Source of the DNA: Trichomonas vaginalis G3 | Lineage: Eukaryota > Parabasalia > Trichomonadida > Trichomonadidae | Assembly: GCF_026262505.1 (NCBI RefSeq) | Contig: NC_067203.1 | Coordinates: 21,247,411-21,311,410 of the forward strand | DNA length: 64,000 nucleotides | Direction: 5' to 3' | Shown here: positions 16,667-27,016 of the stretch, piece after piece | How positions within the stretch are numbered: the first letter of the stretch is position 1 | Layout of the letters: each line of letters begins with the position of its first letter | Notes under the pieces: generated by a model | What the model saw: the letters and a program-made list of their open reading frames with translations, nothing else | What the model was told of the DNA's origin: nothing | Database searches by the model: none | Translations under genes and position numbers: made by a program

Positions 16667-19591
16667 TTAATACAAATTCTTTAAAAATGTAGATAAAATA
16701 TCAGGAGTCGAACCTGTGACAATCTGCATCACTCTTCCTCTCAAGTTGATCGCATTATATATCCCAATTTTGATACTGATTGGCGGATAAAGGAAAGACA
16801 TGTTTCCAAACGGAATTTGAGGAGCTCCGACGATTTTAGTGAGGAACTTCTCACGTTCTTTGATTTCGAATGATTTGTAGGAGGAGCAAAAAGCGGGAAT
16901 ATCATTCTTATCTTGGATATAAAAATTAAATGTTTTCAAATCTTGATCTGCGTCGAAAGATTCGACTTTTCCGTGAAGCATATCAGTTATTTCCTTAGGA
17001 GAGAAAATATCAAGTACGAAAATAGAGATAACTCTTCCGAAACTTTCAGAAAATAATTTCATTTTGGCTGGCATCTTATCGTTAGTCAAAGTTTGCGTAA
17101 CAATGTTTTCTTTGTCTGTATTTAGCTTATTCTTGAGCAGTGCAAAGAAATCTGGGTGAATTGGTCGGGCCAAACAAGACAAAGAAGAAACTGCCTTGCC
17201 AAGGAGGATTCCGAAGTGAAGATAGAAGCTATCTGGTGCAGTTGGTTGAGGTAATATGTAACCATCTACTTCAATAATTTGATGTTCTGCTAATTTAACG
17301 TTAAAGAACTCTCTGGAGTAATTCCAGAGGAACTCATTGACAGAAGATGGTGATCCGTCCAAGTAATAGTTCGGACAAATGTTCTGGGACCTCAAAAAGT
17401 TGATTACATTCAGGCCATCTGACAAAATAGCGCTTCTTTTGATATCTACCCTAGGTGTAGCGCATCTAATCTTCGGAATAGGCGTTCTGAAGTGGGTTGC
17501 AAAGGCGCAAGCCGACAAAGGAAGCATTGAATACAATAAATAGGCAGAAAGATGACGAATGTCCAAATTAAAGAGGTATGGACGATTCTTGACAAGCCAG
17601 ACTGGATAGCTGCACCATGTAACGGCTCCTGAAGGAGAAAGTTTTATCAAATTTTTAACTAATACGTTGAACCCGCTATTTACGAACTCGCATTGCGGAT
17701 TCTTCGCATATACAGCATCAAGGAGGTTGATTAGACCCTCAATCAGCGAGCATTGGTAGTATTTCGTTGGTTGTTCGATCGTATTGTCAAAATTTTGAAT
17801 TGGAATCAACTTCACTGTGGCCACAGTCTTCTGAAAATTACGTGGCTGTGGGAGAGAAGATATTACAGCCCTCAGAATCGAATTTTGAGAGGTTAATATC
17901 TGTTTTCCAATGGAAAAGTTGTAGAACTGTGACTTGGGATGCTTCAGTATCTGTTGGGAAAGCATTAGATACGTGTACAGGCTATGTTTAAGGTTTTCAT
18001 CGTTGATATGAATATTATTTGGGAATCCTTCTTGATGGCGCCGTAATATCTGAGCTATTTCATTTGGATTAACTTCTTTCTCGGTGATATTAATGAATCC
18101 TTCGAGTTCTGTGAAAAATCCATCAGAAAATCCTTTGAAACTGAAGGTTTTTCCTTCAAATTCCACATTTATCTGCATCATTGAGTTGAGGAGTGTCCTT
18201 ATGTCCTTTCCTGGAACAGGATCAACTGGTTTTGGCAAATCAAGGTATTTTATCGCTTGAAAACACGATTCTATGATTCTCTGAGCAGTCAGATCAGGTA
18301 ATGATGATGTCTGTGAGTTAATGAACTTAGTAATGGTCTCACAATTCCCTGAAACAAGATATTCATATGGATTTAGGTTTTCTATGAGGCTGGAGAAGGT
18401 TTCCATGGTAGCAATTGTTTCTATATGTGTTACTTTAGTGAGAATTCCATTGAGTTCTGCAAATTTTGTGTATTTCTTATTTTCATTTTTCTCATTTTCG
18501 GAATTAAGAGCAGATATGAGGTCAGGAGGTATCAGATCACGTTTGTAGTTCGACATTATTTGTATAATTGTGTCCATGGACTCTCTTTTATGAAGTAATT
18601 TGATAAAATAATCCAAATATTGTGAAATGAAGTCAATTGTAAGGAAATCGTGTAAATTTTCAACGATAGACGATAGAATTGCAGGATGTAATACCAATTT
18701 TGAGAAAGTATTTGAAAGGATTTTTTTAGATTCAGATTTATCGATTTCTGCAATATTTTTGATGAATTCGACCATTACTTTCAATGGAGATCTGTCAGGA
18801 TTTAGTGAATTGTCCAAATTATATAAAATTTTCGGAAAATTAACTTCCATTTTTTGAAATTCTTCAAATAGCTCTTTGCATTTGAACAAATTCATCAATC
18901 TCATAAGTATCGTTGCGAATAGATCATAATCACGACACGAATACAATTGTAAAGTCAAGTTTTTCGTAGTTAAAATCAATTTTTCGTTCACGGAAAGGAA
19001 TTTCATGATTGTATCATATACTTTGATGGCTAATTCACGTACTACTTCATCTTCCGCTGTAAAAAGATTGACTACTTGCTGTGTAACTTCGAAATATGAA
19101 GAACCAATAAAATTATTAAGGAAAGTTATCATTGTTTTCAATAAATGACGCTGGATATTGATGTCGGCTAATGTGAAGTACTTAAAGAGTGATTTTTTAG
19201 GTAATTGAATGAGTTTTGCGATGATTTTGATTTTATCTTGAGGTTTTCCTGTATTTAGAGTCATAAAAGCTTGTATAATAAAATTATATGATGCTTCAAT
19301 GAGTTGTCTGTTGGAATCTAAGAAAGAATACTCAATTGAAAAACCTAATGCGAGATCATTAAAATTATGAACGCATTCAATGCCATAAATACGTGTTAAC
19401 TGCGCCAAACAGTCGAATGCTAGTATTTGCATGTTAGTTTTCGCTGTTGGTTTGCAGTATAATGCGATCCAAGGTAATAAATGGAGAAAAGAAGGATCTT
19501 TATCATGGCAAAGCGTTAGGGTACCTAAAAGCTGAGACATCTCTTTCTCTTGGATCACCCCATCTAAAAGATGTGCAATGATGGGGTTCAT
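16667..19591 (-). CDS. HECT-domain-like protein lacking the catalytic cysteine
   Basis: A 974-residue protein. Residues 1-600 look like armadillo/HEAT-type alpha-helical repeats. From about residue 690 the sequence follows the HECT E3 ligase fold: DSFYLHFGILLGKAVSSL matches the HECT N-lobe 'F-x-x-x-G-x-x-x-G-K-A' helix, FSPKEITDMLHG matches the 'F-x-x-x-E-L-x-x-L-x-x-G' segment, and REKFLTKIVGAPQIPFGNM with YPPISIKI matches the strand leading to the C-lobe. In active HECTs the end carries a TCxxxL active site and another ~25-35 residues. Here the protein stops with TPDILSTFLKNLY, with Ser/Thr where Cys is expected and no further tail. It is therefore probably an inactive ubiquitin-ligase-like scaffold (inference). 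A textbook Inr lies 17 nt upstream, so the gene looks expressed. Confidence 0.7.
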   Translation of the reverse strand: MNPIIAHLLDGVIQEKEMSQLLGTLTLCHDKDPSFLHLLPWIALYCKPTAKTNMQILAFDCLAQLTRIYGIECVHNFNDLALGFSIEYSFLDSNRQLIEASYNFIIQAFMTLNTGKPQDKIKIIAKLIQLPKKSLFKYFTLADINIQRHLLKTMITFLNNFIGSSYFEVTQQVVNLFTAEDEVVRELAIKVYDTIMKFLSVNEKLILTTKNLTLQLYSCRDYDLFATILMRLMNLFKCKELFEEFQKMEVNFPKILYNLDNSLNPDRSPLKVMVEFIKNIAEIDKSESKKILSNTFSKLVLHPAILSSIVENLHDFLTIDFISQYLDYFIKLLHKRESMDTIIQIMSNYKRDLIPPDLISALNSENEKNENKKYTKFAELNGILTKVTHIETIATMETFSSLIENLNPYEYLVSGNCETITKFINSQTSSLPDLTAQRIIESCFQAIKYLDLPKPVDPVPGKDIRTLLNSMMQINVEFEGKTFSFKGFSDGFFTELEGFINITEKEVNPNEIAQILRRHQEGFPNNIHINDENLKHSLYTYLMLSQQILKHPKSQFYNFSIGKQILTSQNSILRAVISSLPQPRNFQKTVATVKLIPIQNFDNTIEQPTKYYQCSLIEGLINLLDAVYAKNPQCEFVNSGFNVLVKNLIKLSPSGAVTWCSYPVWLVKNRPYLFNLDIRHLSAYLLYSMLPLSACAFATHFRTPIPKIRCATPRVDIKRSAILSDGLNVINFLRSQNICPNYYLDGSPSSVNEFLWNYSREFFNVKLAEHQIIEVDGYILPQPTAPDSFYLHFGILLGKAVSSLSCLARPIHPDFFALLKNKLNTDKENIVTQTLTNDKMPAKMKLFSESFGRVISIFVLDIFSPKEITDMLHGKVESFDADQDLKTFNFYIQDKNDIPAFCSSYKSFEIKEREKFLTKIVGAPQIPFGNMSFLYPPISIKIGIYNAINLRGRVMQIVTGSTPDILSTFLKNLY

Positions 19592-19604
19592 ACTAATTCT
19601 TCAA

Positions 19605-19611
19605 AAAGTGA
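19605..19611 (-). promoter_or_regulatory. Inr of the HECT-like gene (TCACTTT)
   Basis: TCACTTT on the minus strand, predicted start 19609, 17 nt before the ATG at 19591. Perfect match to the trichomonad initiator. Confidence 0.75.
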
Positions 19612-20165
19612 CAAATTTAGCCAAATTATTTTTGATTTTTCTCTGTATCTGAATTAGTTATCAAGAAACAATTATGTGAATTTGAATAAGCTAAAGTAGT
19701 AAATAGCTATTTAATGCAAAATATTCTTCTTTAAGCATTAATTTTGATAATTCAAAATTCATGTTAAGATTATATGTTCTTATTATATTTAAAGATTACA
19801 TTGTTCATTAAGACTGAATTTAATACTCTCGTTTCTTTTCTATTAAAATTCATATACAAAGTAATTAAATTTCATTAAACTTAGTTGCAACATGTATTTG
19901 AGCCTTAAACATAGTTTAATTTCATGTGAATAAGTATAAATAATTGATGAGCAACTGAAAAATCGCATTAATATAGCATATATGATTGACTATATGATTT
20001 GAAGAAATCGTTCATTAAAACTTTATATAAAAAACTTGTTAGATTTCTTAATAAGCATGATATAGATGATAGTACAAAAGGTAAACTCATATGAATTAAG
20101 TAGTAAAGTATATTAAAAAGAGTTTTTTATATTAATCAAACATAATAATTATAAAAAAAATACAA
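19612..20165. other. Intergenic, nothing recognised
   Basis: About 550 bp of AT-rich DNA upstream of the HECT-like gene and downstream of the receptor pseudogene; both lie on the minus strand. No ORF or repeat found. Confidence 0.5.
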
Positions 20166-23100
20166 TTATCTTTCCAAAGGTTCAACAGAGTAATATGAAC
20201 CTAAAACAGGATCTTTCTTTGACACAAACTTAGCTCCAATATTAGCGACTTGGTTGTAGACAGCCTCTGTAACACAAGCTTTTCCTGACCAACGAAACAA
20301 TTTCTTTGATTTCTTTATCAGTAATTTTCAAATCAATTTCTCCATTTGTATCCACGCCAATTGTAATTTCTCCGAAGAATGTTGGGTCATCGAATGAAGC
20401 CAATACATCATCAATAAACCTGAAAACATGTGTAGTTGCATTAGGATCCCTAGAAATTATTGAATACATTCCTTGTGCGAAAAACAATATTTCTAACACG
20501 TCGTATTTCTTCAAACATTCATCTAGTTTTACCAATATCGATTTCTTTTGTTTCATTACAGCAGCAGGAGCCAAAGAATTAGAGAATTGAACCAATCTTA
20601 TTGTACAAACTGTTGCATTTCCAACTTTTGTTTTTCCTTCATTTTCAGACAAAACTTTTGGCATCATATTTGTTTGCAAAGTATCATTTGCTCCTTTAAG
20701 AATATTTATCTTCTTTTGCTTAGCAGTTACAGAGCTAAGATCAGTTACAACGAAAGCAAACAATTTATTTGACCTTGTTCCTGTCATTATTGGTAAAACA
20801 TCGCATTCTATTTCTTGTCCATTTTCTCTTTTCATTCTAAGATTCTTATGATCAAAAACAACAGTTTCATGCTTATTAAATCCTTCATCTTCCGTTGCAT
20901 CATCTTTAACAACTGTTTCTTTAATAGTTTTGTCTTGATGATAAATTTTTTCAAGTTTATCAATGTCAGTTATCAAAGAAATATTTTGACCAACAATATG
21001 CGAAACTTCGTAGTTAAACACAATCTGGAAAGAAGAATTAACATATACAATAACTCCATCATGCGTTGTGAATATCAATGGATGGGAAGTGTTGGCAAGT
21101 AAAGTTGCAGTTTCTGACATTTTTGCCATTCTCTGAGAAATTTTTCTATTCAACAAAATCATCATTAAATCATCATTTGCGACGGCATCAGTAGGATTTG
21201 CTCTAAGAATGAAATTGATCAATGTTCTATACGTTCTAAACAAGAAGACATTCCTATAAGCAGATATCAAAAATTCAACTAAAGTGATAAAAATACAAAT
21301 AACCGCCAAAGCCGATACAAAAGTATCAGAAACATCACCTTCTTTTTTACCTTGTTCCAAAAGATCATCAACTCTTTCTTCCATCTGGTAATACAAATGG
21401 GAATTAATATAATGGAATGTTTGTATGAAATCAGAGTCGGTGAAAAATGTTGTTGAAGAAGCCTGTATAATTAACCCTGTCATTAAATTATAAAAAGCAG
21501 AAACACCACTATCTAATGACAAACAAGCAAGACTTTCATGATAAGTAGATTCGCTCAAACTAAAGTTACAAGGTGAATCAGCTCTTATACTATTAATCGT
21601 ATCAATTAAACCATCTCTTCCATAAAGCCCTGTAGAGCATTGTTGATGAGCTGTCATCATTGTCTGTAAACTCTTACTTGCTTCCAAAATATAAGTATAA
21701 GCATATCACTTGAATTCTTCTCCAAGAGATCCTGAATCATCAGCAACTCTTATTAAAGAATTAGCAATAATCAATGAATAAGTAGATTCAATTGCTTTTG
21801 ATTTCCTAACAGCAGCATATAACAAAGTTTCAGACATACTGATAAAATCTTTTGATGTTCTTCTCATTGCCAAAATAAAAATGACAATTCCTAATAACAT
21901 CAACAAAGTCAAAATTGTTTCAACAATAAGCAACAAAATTCCTTTTGTATTATTCTTTTCTGTCTTCGAAATAGATGCAGACATATTTGGTGCATCAGTA
22001 GAAATCTGTGCAATAAATATATTCGAAGAAATTTCATTGAATGTCTCTTCAGAAAATTTCTTACAAGCAAACAAAGTTTTCATCATTCTGAAATTCAAAA
22101 CAAAAATCAATACTAAATCAGAAGTAATGAAAACAGCTGCATAAACAATAGCTATTACAATAAATGTTGATGTCTTGAACTGGCCAGGTTCATAACCTTT
22201 TTCTTCGACAAATGTTTCCGCGAATTTATTGATATTATCCACAATTAAACTCGCTAAATTAAACATGTCAAAAGCGGTTGTATCGAACATGTCAAAATCA
22301 CCTTTGGTGGCTAAAGCGTGTGCAGTCATGAAATAATTAGAGAAAATGAAAGCCAGTGATTCATTTCCACCATTAACATTCATAAATAATGAATTCGCGT
22401 AAACAATTGTATAGTTTGTTTTGAACAAAGTATTCACAGAATTCATGATTTTATCACCATCAATAATTGCTTCAATCATTCCATTGTAGACATCAACTAA
22501 AGAATTCGTTCCATTCTCTATGAACTCGTGCGCATTCAAAAGATATGAATAGAATGGATTAATGACATATCCTGTCTCATTGACCCTGTCTTGGCCTATA
22601 ACAGCAGCCATTTCTGCAATTGTCGGAAGAATGTCACTGTGATTTGCGAAATACAATGCAAAACTAATCATGGAAAGTGCTGTGCTCTCACCTATGTCTG
22701 TTGAATTCTTAATTAATGTCATTCTATCAACAGATTGATTGAATGTACCAATAAATGTCGAAATTAAATAAATCCAAAACGCTAAAAAGGCCAAACACTT
22801 AAGCATTGACATGCAGGCAAGAACAGGAAGTGCAAAGGTTATGTGGCCGGATATTGCGCGTTGGAATTCGAGTCGTAAGCGAGGATGTTCGACTAATTGA
22901 CCTAATGAATCTTCTTTTGCTTTAACATCGAGGTCATCCATGGTGGAAATGACTGTTTTGTTGATAATCTTGACGGCGTATTCAGGATATATGTGCAAAA
23001 AGTTCAAACAAGCTGCATCATATTTGAATATTTTGCCATCTTGGAGTTGCAAGGCCTGGTAATGCCATTGAGCGGCTTGGTCGAAATCACATTTGCATTC

Positions 23101-24587
23101 GACCAAGAAATGTGCATATTCTTCTGCTAACAAGGCGTTTCTTGGATATTTATTAAGTGCATCTTGCCATTGATGGTCGCAAGCAGTTACTTCTCGGGTG
23201 ATTGGCTCCATAATGGCTGGAGCAAAGAATTCGCTGTTGTTCTGGATGTATTTCCATGCGGCTCTTATTTTCATCTCAATTCTTTTTGTTTCGTCGCGTA
23301 AAGGAATGAGTTCGTCAACGGCACAAAGAGGCTGACGACCTGTTTCGACGATTCTAAGCTGATAAAACAGGAAACTCTCTCCTAATGATAGACCATTCGA
23401 GTTTCTCAACATCGCAAGCTGGGCAGTGAACTGCGGTTGGAATTCTTGGAAGAAACAAATGAATTTGGCGATCTCCAAACGAACTGTGTAGTCATTTGTA
23501 CCTTGTGTTAACATATCAATGACTTTTCCTGTCAAGAAACTGTTGTCAAAGGTGGCAACTGCTAATCTGAACTGTATAATGGCTGATTTGTTGTTGGTAA
23601 ACTCTGTTCTGAGAAGTAATTTCTTGACATAAAATTTCATTATGAAATAGATGACTCCATCTGCAATAAACCATGTAGAAACAGCTAGTATATAACGTAA
23701 TGGAACGTATGATTTGGAAATGAAGTAGCCAATCACAGCAAATGTAGATCCGATTAATGTGGCTCCGAATTCTGCATTTAAAAAGATGTAAGTAAATGGG
23801 AATTGAAATACATGATACATAAGGAACACGTTAAGCACTATTTGAATAGCTCCTACAAAATATGGAAAATCTTTGTTTAAATCTTTCGAAATCCAAGCAA
23901 CAAATAAGATAATCGAATTAAATATGTAGGAATAGAAGATTGATCTGCCATCAAAGTATGTGGCTACTGAATCATGATAAAAAACTGTATGGGCGGAAAA
24001 TAGCGTAATTATGTAAAAAAATCCTATAAGAACAATCCACAATAGTAATGCTAATACGAATAATGATGTTGTGATGGTTTTGTCGTAAGTCAAGTTTAAT
24101 AAAAATTCTAAAGCGGATCCTGCGATAGAAGCTGTTGGTAAGAAGATGAGTGGAACGATTAGATGCATTATAACTGACACTAGGCCGATTGACCATCTTG
24201 GAAGTGTGTTTGAATATTTAAATAAGCCAATCAATAAAAGGAAGAAGATCATTGATAAATAACCAACAGCGATGACTATACCACTAAGTATTTTCCATGT
24301 TTTACCGTATGTATTTGGGCATAGCATGCATATTGATGTTACATAAAAATCTGCTTTTGAATGTGGAAAATGGTTTGCAAAAAGAGGTACGACAAGATGC
24401 TGAAAAACTGCAAAAACGTTAATAGATATGTCCATATACGATAAGGTACGATTTGCCTTTGTAATAACGAAATAAATGGAAAAGTCTTCATTGCAAATGA
24501 GTTACTTGGCAATGCTCGCTTCTTTAAGTCAGGCGTCTGTGTATGATGCGATGAGGAAGCAGCACTTGAAGACCGGTGAGAATCCAT
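20166..24587 (-). pseudogene. Giant receptor with PAS and degenerate cyclase-like domain, disrupted
   Basis: One trichomonad adenylyl/guanylyl-cyclase-type receptor, about 1,470 codons. The N-terminus (MDSHRSSSAASSSHHTQTPD) at 24587 is in one frame. Near 24,380-24,440 reading must shift to the frame of the 909-codon part with about ten membrane spans and a helical middle (to 21706). An in-frame TGA (21706-21708) interrupts it, and the same frame resumes at once (YAYTYILEASKSLQ). Another large domain, a membrane span (SALAVICIFITLVEFLI), a PAS domain (SHPLIFTTHDGVIVYVNSSF) and a cyclase-like C-terminus follow. A second shift near 20,285 is needed to reach the usual ending (GKACVTEAVYNQVANIGAKF) and the TAA at 20166. 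The metal-binding aspartates expected in 'VxFxDIxxFT' are missing (ATVCTIRLVQFS), so even the intact parent was probably catalytically inactive. Confidence 0.7.
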
Positions 24588-24832
24588 TTTTTAAGTTTTA
24601 CTGAAAATTGTATTCAAATTTTGTCACCTTTCAATATCGCTAATTTGTTTTTGAGCACATATATTATATGTGTGTAACTAACATAAATTATGAATTTTTG
24701 TTGAAATAACGTATCTTTTTCATAGTGATCGTGATTTCTAAGAAATATTCTGTTAATTAATTTTAGATTTACAATGTGGATTAACAATAAAATTCGATCT
24801 TAAAATTTTCATATGTAAACAAATTTTAAAGG

Positions 24833-25048
24833 TTATCTTGAGAAATTATCGCCAAATGTTATCTGTATGAGCTGGTATCTGTCCACTGGGTTCTGTGAAA
24901 TCTCTGCTGATAGTTTATCCAAGAGATTTGGAGTTAACTCAATCAAATTTGGAAACTTTGGAAATACAGATAAAATTAAGTGAATTCGTTTCCGTACACA
25001 TTCTGATAGTATCCGTCGAGCTGTTTTCTTCGAAGATTGATCTTTCAT
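24833..25048 (-). CDS. Small hypothetical protein
   Basis: A 71-residue frame from a real ATG (MKDQSSKKTARRILSECVRK) to TAAA. Composition is balanced, basic at the N-terminus, with a leucine-rich middle (LLDKLSAEIS). No family recognised. No clear Inr within 30 nt. It sits between the receptor pseudogene and the tRNA gene. It could be a small real gene or the end of a lost one. Confidence 0.35.
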   Translation of the reverse strand: MKDQSSKKTARRILSECVRKRIHLILSVFPKFPNLIELTPNLLDKLSAEISQNPVDRYQLIQITFGDNFSR

Positions 25049-25384
25049 GGTTTCATTATTAGATGTAAGTATGATCTAAGTGATGCTAAAGATTATTTAA
25101 AATTTTCATTATGTGTGAAATTTAATTTTGATGGAGAAATGTAGTGATATTGAGTCAATCAGAAAGCAAATTCAATATTTTGATTTTTGATTGGTTAAGT
25201 TTCAAGATTCATTTGCCCTCAAATGTCTGGCAATTTGTCATAAAGGAATATGAGGAATATTCAAATTGAACATTATTGAAAATTAGTTGCTTTTTGGTTC
25301 AAAATCCCCAAGAAGCAGTGGTAACAACAATTGAGTAATTCCTGGGAAATAATGAAGAGAATAATTGGGCGGAATAAAAAAAAC

Positions 25385-25390
25385 AAAAAA
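25385..25390 (-). terminator. Pol III T-run after tRNA-Asp
   Basis: On the minus strand TTTTTT follows the tRNA 3' end by one base, with a second T-run just beyond, the usual Pol III stop. Confidence 0.8.
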
Positions 25391-25391
25391 G

Positions 25392-25463
25392 CTCGGTCAC
25401 CGGGAATCGAACCCGGATCAAAAGAACGACAATCTTACATGATAACCATTACACTATGACCGA
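25392..25463 (-). tRNA. tRNA-Asp (anticodon GTC)
   Basis: A 72-nt cloverleaf. The acceptor stem TCGGTCA pairs with TGACCGA and the discriminator base is G. The D arm carries the A-box (TAGTGTAATGG). The anticodon loop TTGTCGT gives GTC. The T stem CCGGG/CCCGG carries the B-box GGTTCGATTCC. The anticodon stem has four good pairs and a terminal T-T mismatch. No intron; CCA is not encoded. The T-run terminator follows directly. Confidence 0.95.
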
Positions 25464-25537
25464 TTCACACATAGACTCTTTTTCGTGATTTTCCCGATTT
25501 AAAACCATCAATTTTTACAATTCCCTTTGAAAAAAAA

Positions 25538-25542
25538 TCATT
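25538..25542 (+). promoter_or_regulatory. Inr (TCATT) of the histone-fold gene
   Basis: TCATTTT with predicted start A25540, 16 nt before the ATG at 25556. Confidence 0.6.
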
Positions 25543-25555
25543 TTAGTATTTTACT

Positions 25556-25951
25556 ATGTCTAATAAAGATATAAACAGTATCAACTTCTCAAACAACATC
25601 AAAAATATCATTAAAAACGAATTCCCCAAAGTCAAGCGTATTAAAGAAGAAACTAAAACAGCAATTTCAATGTGCATACTAGAATTTTCTAAAATCCTGG
25701 CTGCTGCTATTGCAACTGAATGTGATAAACATGGTAAACTTGTTGTTCAAAAGGACGTTGTTGATGCTTGCAAAACATTAGGATTTCCAGAATATGCTAC
25801 TAAGGCAGAAGCAGTTCAAATGCCAAAGAAGCAAGAAAAGCCAAAACCTAAAGAAACTGGCTTGACACAGCAGCAAATGATTGAATTGCAAAAAGAACTT
25901 TATCGACAAGCAAGAGATGAAATCAAGCATAGAGAATCTTTTGATTTCTGA
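25556..25951 (+). CDS. NF-YB/CBF-type histone-fold protein
   Basis: A 131-residue protein. Residues ~20-80 form a histone fold of the CBF/NF-YB/Dr1 class: EETKTAISMCILEFSKILAA and TECDKHGKLVVQKDVVDAC followed by TLGFPEY, which is the alpha2-loop-alpha3 region with the 'V-x-x-x-D-V-x-x-A-x-x-x-L-G-F' pattern. A basic Pro/Lys linker (KKQEKPKPKE) and a helical Gln-rich tail follow. Such proteins heterodimerise with an NF-YC-type partner and work as CCAAT factors, the Dr1 repressor, or DNA polymerase epsilon / chromatin-remodelling subunits; which applies here cannot be told. The start is supported by the Inr. The gene lies just after the divergent tRNA-Asp. Confidence 0.75.
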   Translation: MSNKDINSINFSNNIKNIIKNEFPKVKRIKEETKTAISMCILEFSKILAAAIATECDKHGKLVVQKDVVDACKTLGFPEYATKAEAVQMPKKQEKPKPKETGLTQQQMIELQKELYRQARDEIKHRESFDF

Positions 25952-26475
25952 TACGAAGTCCTGAAGAATTTCAAAAATTACCATTCTTTCTGTTATATTT
26001 ATACTTTTCTCGAAATTTCTTCATAAAAATTTGAAATAATCGAAATTTGTCTTTTCATTCATTATCTCGTATAAATTAACTACATATTGTAAATAAAAAT
26101 TGAATATTTTATGTTAATATTTTCGAATTTTCCTCAACAGCATGAATGAGCAGATCACTTACGATTTTATGCTTCGTTTTTTACGATTTCATAGCTATGA
26201 TTACACATATGAATAAAAATGCCCTAAGTTGAAGAAAAATCGATTTGGATTATACTATTAAAGCAATAGCATAAGATAGAATGATTAGAAATCTAGTATA
26301 GAAAATTATATTATAGGATTACAATGAATTGACAAGAAATGATTTTGGAAAATTGAATGTAATCAAACATGAAGCTAATTTTCAGCAGAAATTTTATTTT
26401 GCATAATAATGAGATACTGTTTTTAGGATCTAATTAGGAAGATTGAAATTGTGAGGAAAATAATCGGTTGGTCTT
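25952..26475. other. Intergenic, nothing recognised
   Basis: About 520 bp of AT-rich spacer upstream of L27e. No ORF or repeat found. Confidence 0.5.
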
Positions 26476-26480
26476 CCTTT
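26476..26480 (+). promoter_or_regulatory. M5-like CCTTT start-site motif of the L27e gene
   Basis: TTCCTTTCC lies 8-12 nt before the ATG and no TCAYW element is near, as for the uS2 gene at 2538-2543. This matches the known M5 element that replaces Inr in part of the T. vaginalis genes. Confidence 0.5.
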
Positions 26481-26487
26481 CCTATCA

Positions 26488-26907
26488 ATGTCTCTCCTCC
26501 AAGCTGGTCGTTTCGTTGTTATGCTCCAAGGCCGCCATGCCGGTAAGAAGGCTGTCGTTCTTGCTGCCTACCCAGAAGGCACAGAAGACCGTAAGTTCCC
26601 ATACGCCATCGTTATGGGTATCGAGAAGTATCCAAAGAAGGTCACAAAGGACATGCCAACAGAAGTCCTCGTTAAGAAGACACAGGTTAAGCTCTTCGTT
26701 AAGGCCGTCAACTTCAACCACGTTATGCTTACACGCCACAACGTAAAGGATGAGGACTTCTTCAAGAAGATCTCCGTCGAGAAGGTTGTTGCTGCTCTCA
26801 AGGATGCCCCAGCTAAGAAGGCTCTCCTTACAGAATACGCCGCCGTCCTTCGCCAGAAGTACCTCAACAACAAGATGGCATGGTTCTTCAAGCCACTCCA
26901 ATTCTAA
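26488..26907 (+). CDS. RPL27: 60S ribosomal protein L27e (eL27)
   Basis: A 139-residue eL27, a component of the large ribosomal subunit, within a few residues of the usual 136. MSLLQAGRFVVMLQGRHAGK is the KOW-type N-terminal strand pair. AYPEGTEDRKFPYAIVMGIE, KLFVKAVNFNHVMLTRH and the C-terminal RQKYLNNKMAWFFKPLQF are diagnostic. Codon use is extremely biased to C-ending codons and AAG, so the opposite strand also shows an open frame, which is only a shadow. The stop is TAAA. A GC-rich foldback follows directly. Confidence 0.97.
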   Translation: MSLLQAGRFVVMLQGRHAGKKAVVLAAYPEGTEDRKFPYAIVMGIEKYPKKVTKDMPTEVLVKKTQVKLFVKAVNFNHVMLTRHNVKDEDFFKKISVEKVVAALKDAPAKKALLTEYAAVLRQKYLNNKMAWFFKPLQF

Positions 26908-26911
26908 ACAT

Positions 26912-26969
26912 GAGCGTCCCAACATTCAAATGCCGGGCACCGGGTAGGGCAACCACCCACGCTCTTTTT
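26912..26969 (+). ncRNA. GC-rich foldback directly 3' of L27e
   Basis: Starting 4 nt after the L27e stop, GAGCGT (26912-26917) pairs with ACGCTC (26959-26964) and is followed at once by TTTTT. Inside, GGGT (26942-26945) pairs with ACCC (26955-26958), and CCGG/CCGG is an alternative 4-bp hairpin. The segment is far richer in G+C than the surrounding spacer. It may be a structured 3' UTR or a small RNA with a Pol III-like T-run; I cannot tell which. No known RNA family recognised. Confidence 0.4.
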
Positions 26970-27016
26970 AACTTTTTTTATAAATTTACAAATATACAAA
27001 TAATTTTGAGTGTGTA

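Noticed and set aside
26485-26925. Long minus-strand frames opposite L27e
   Set aside because: Shadow frames produced by the strongly biased codons of the ribosomal-protein gene.
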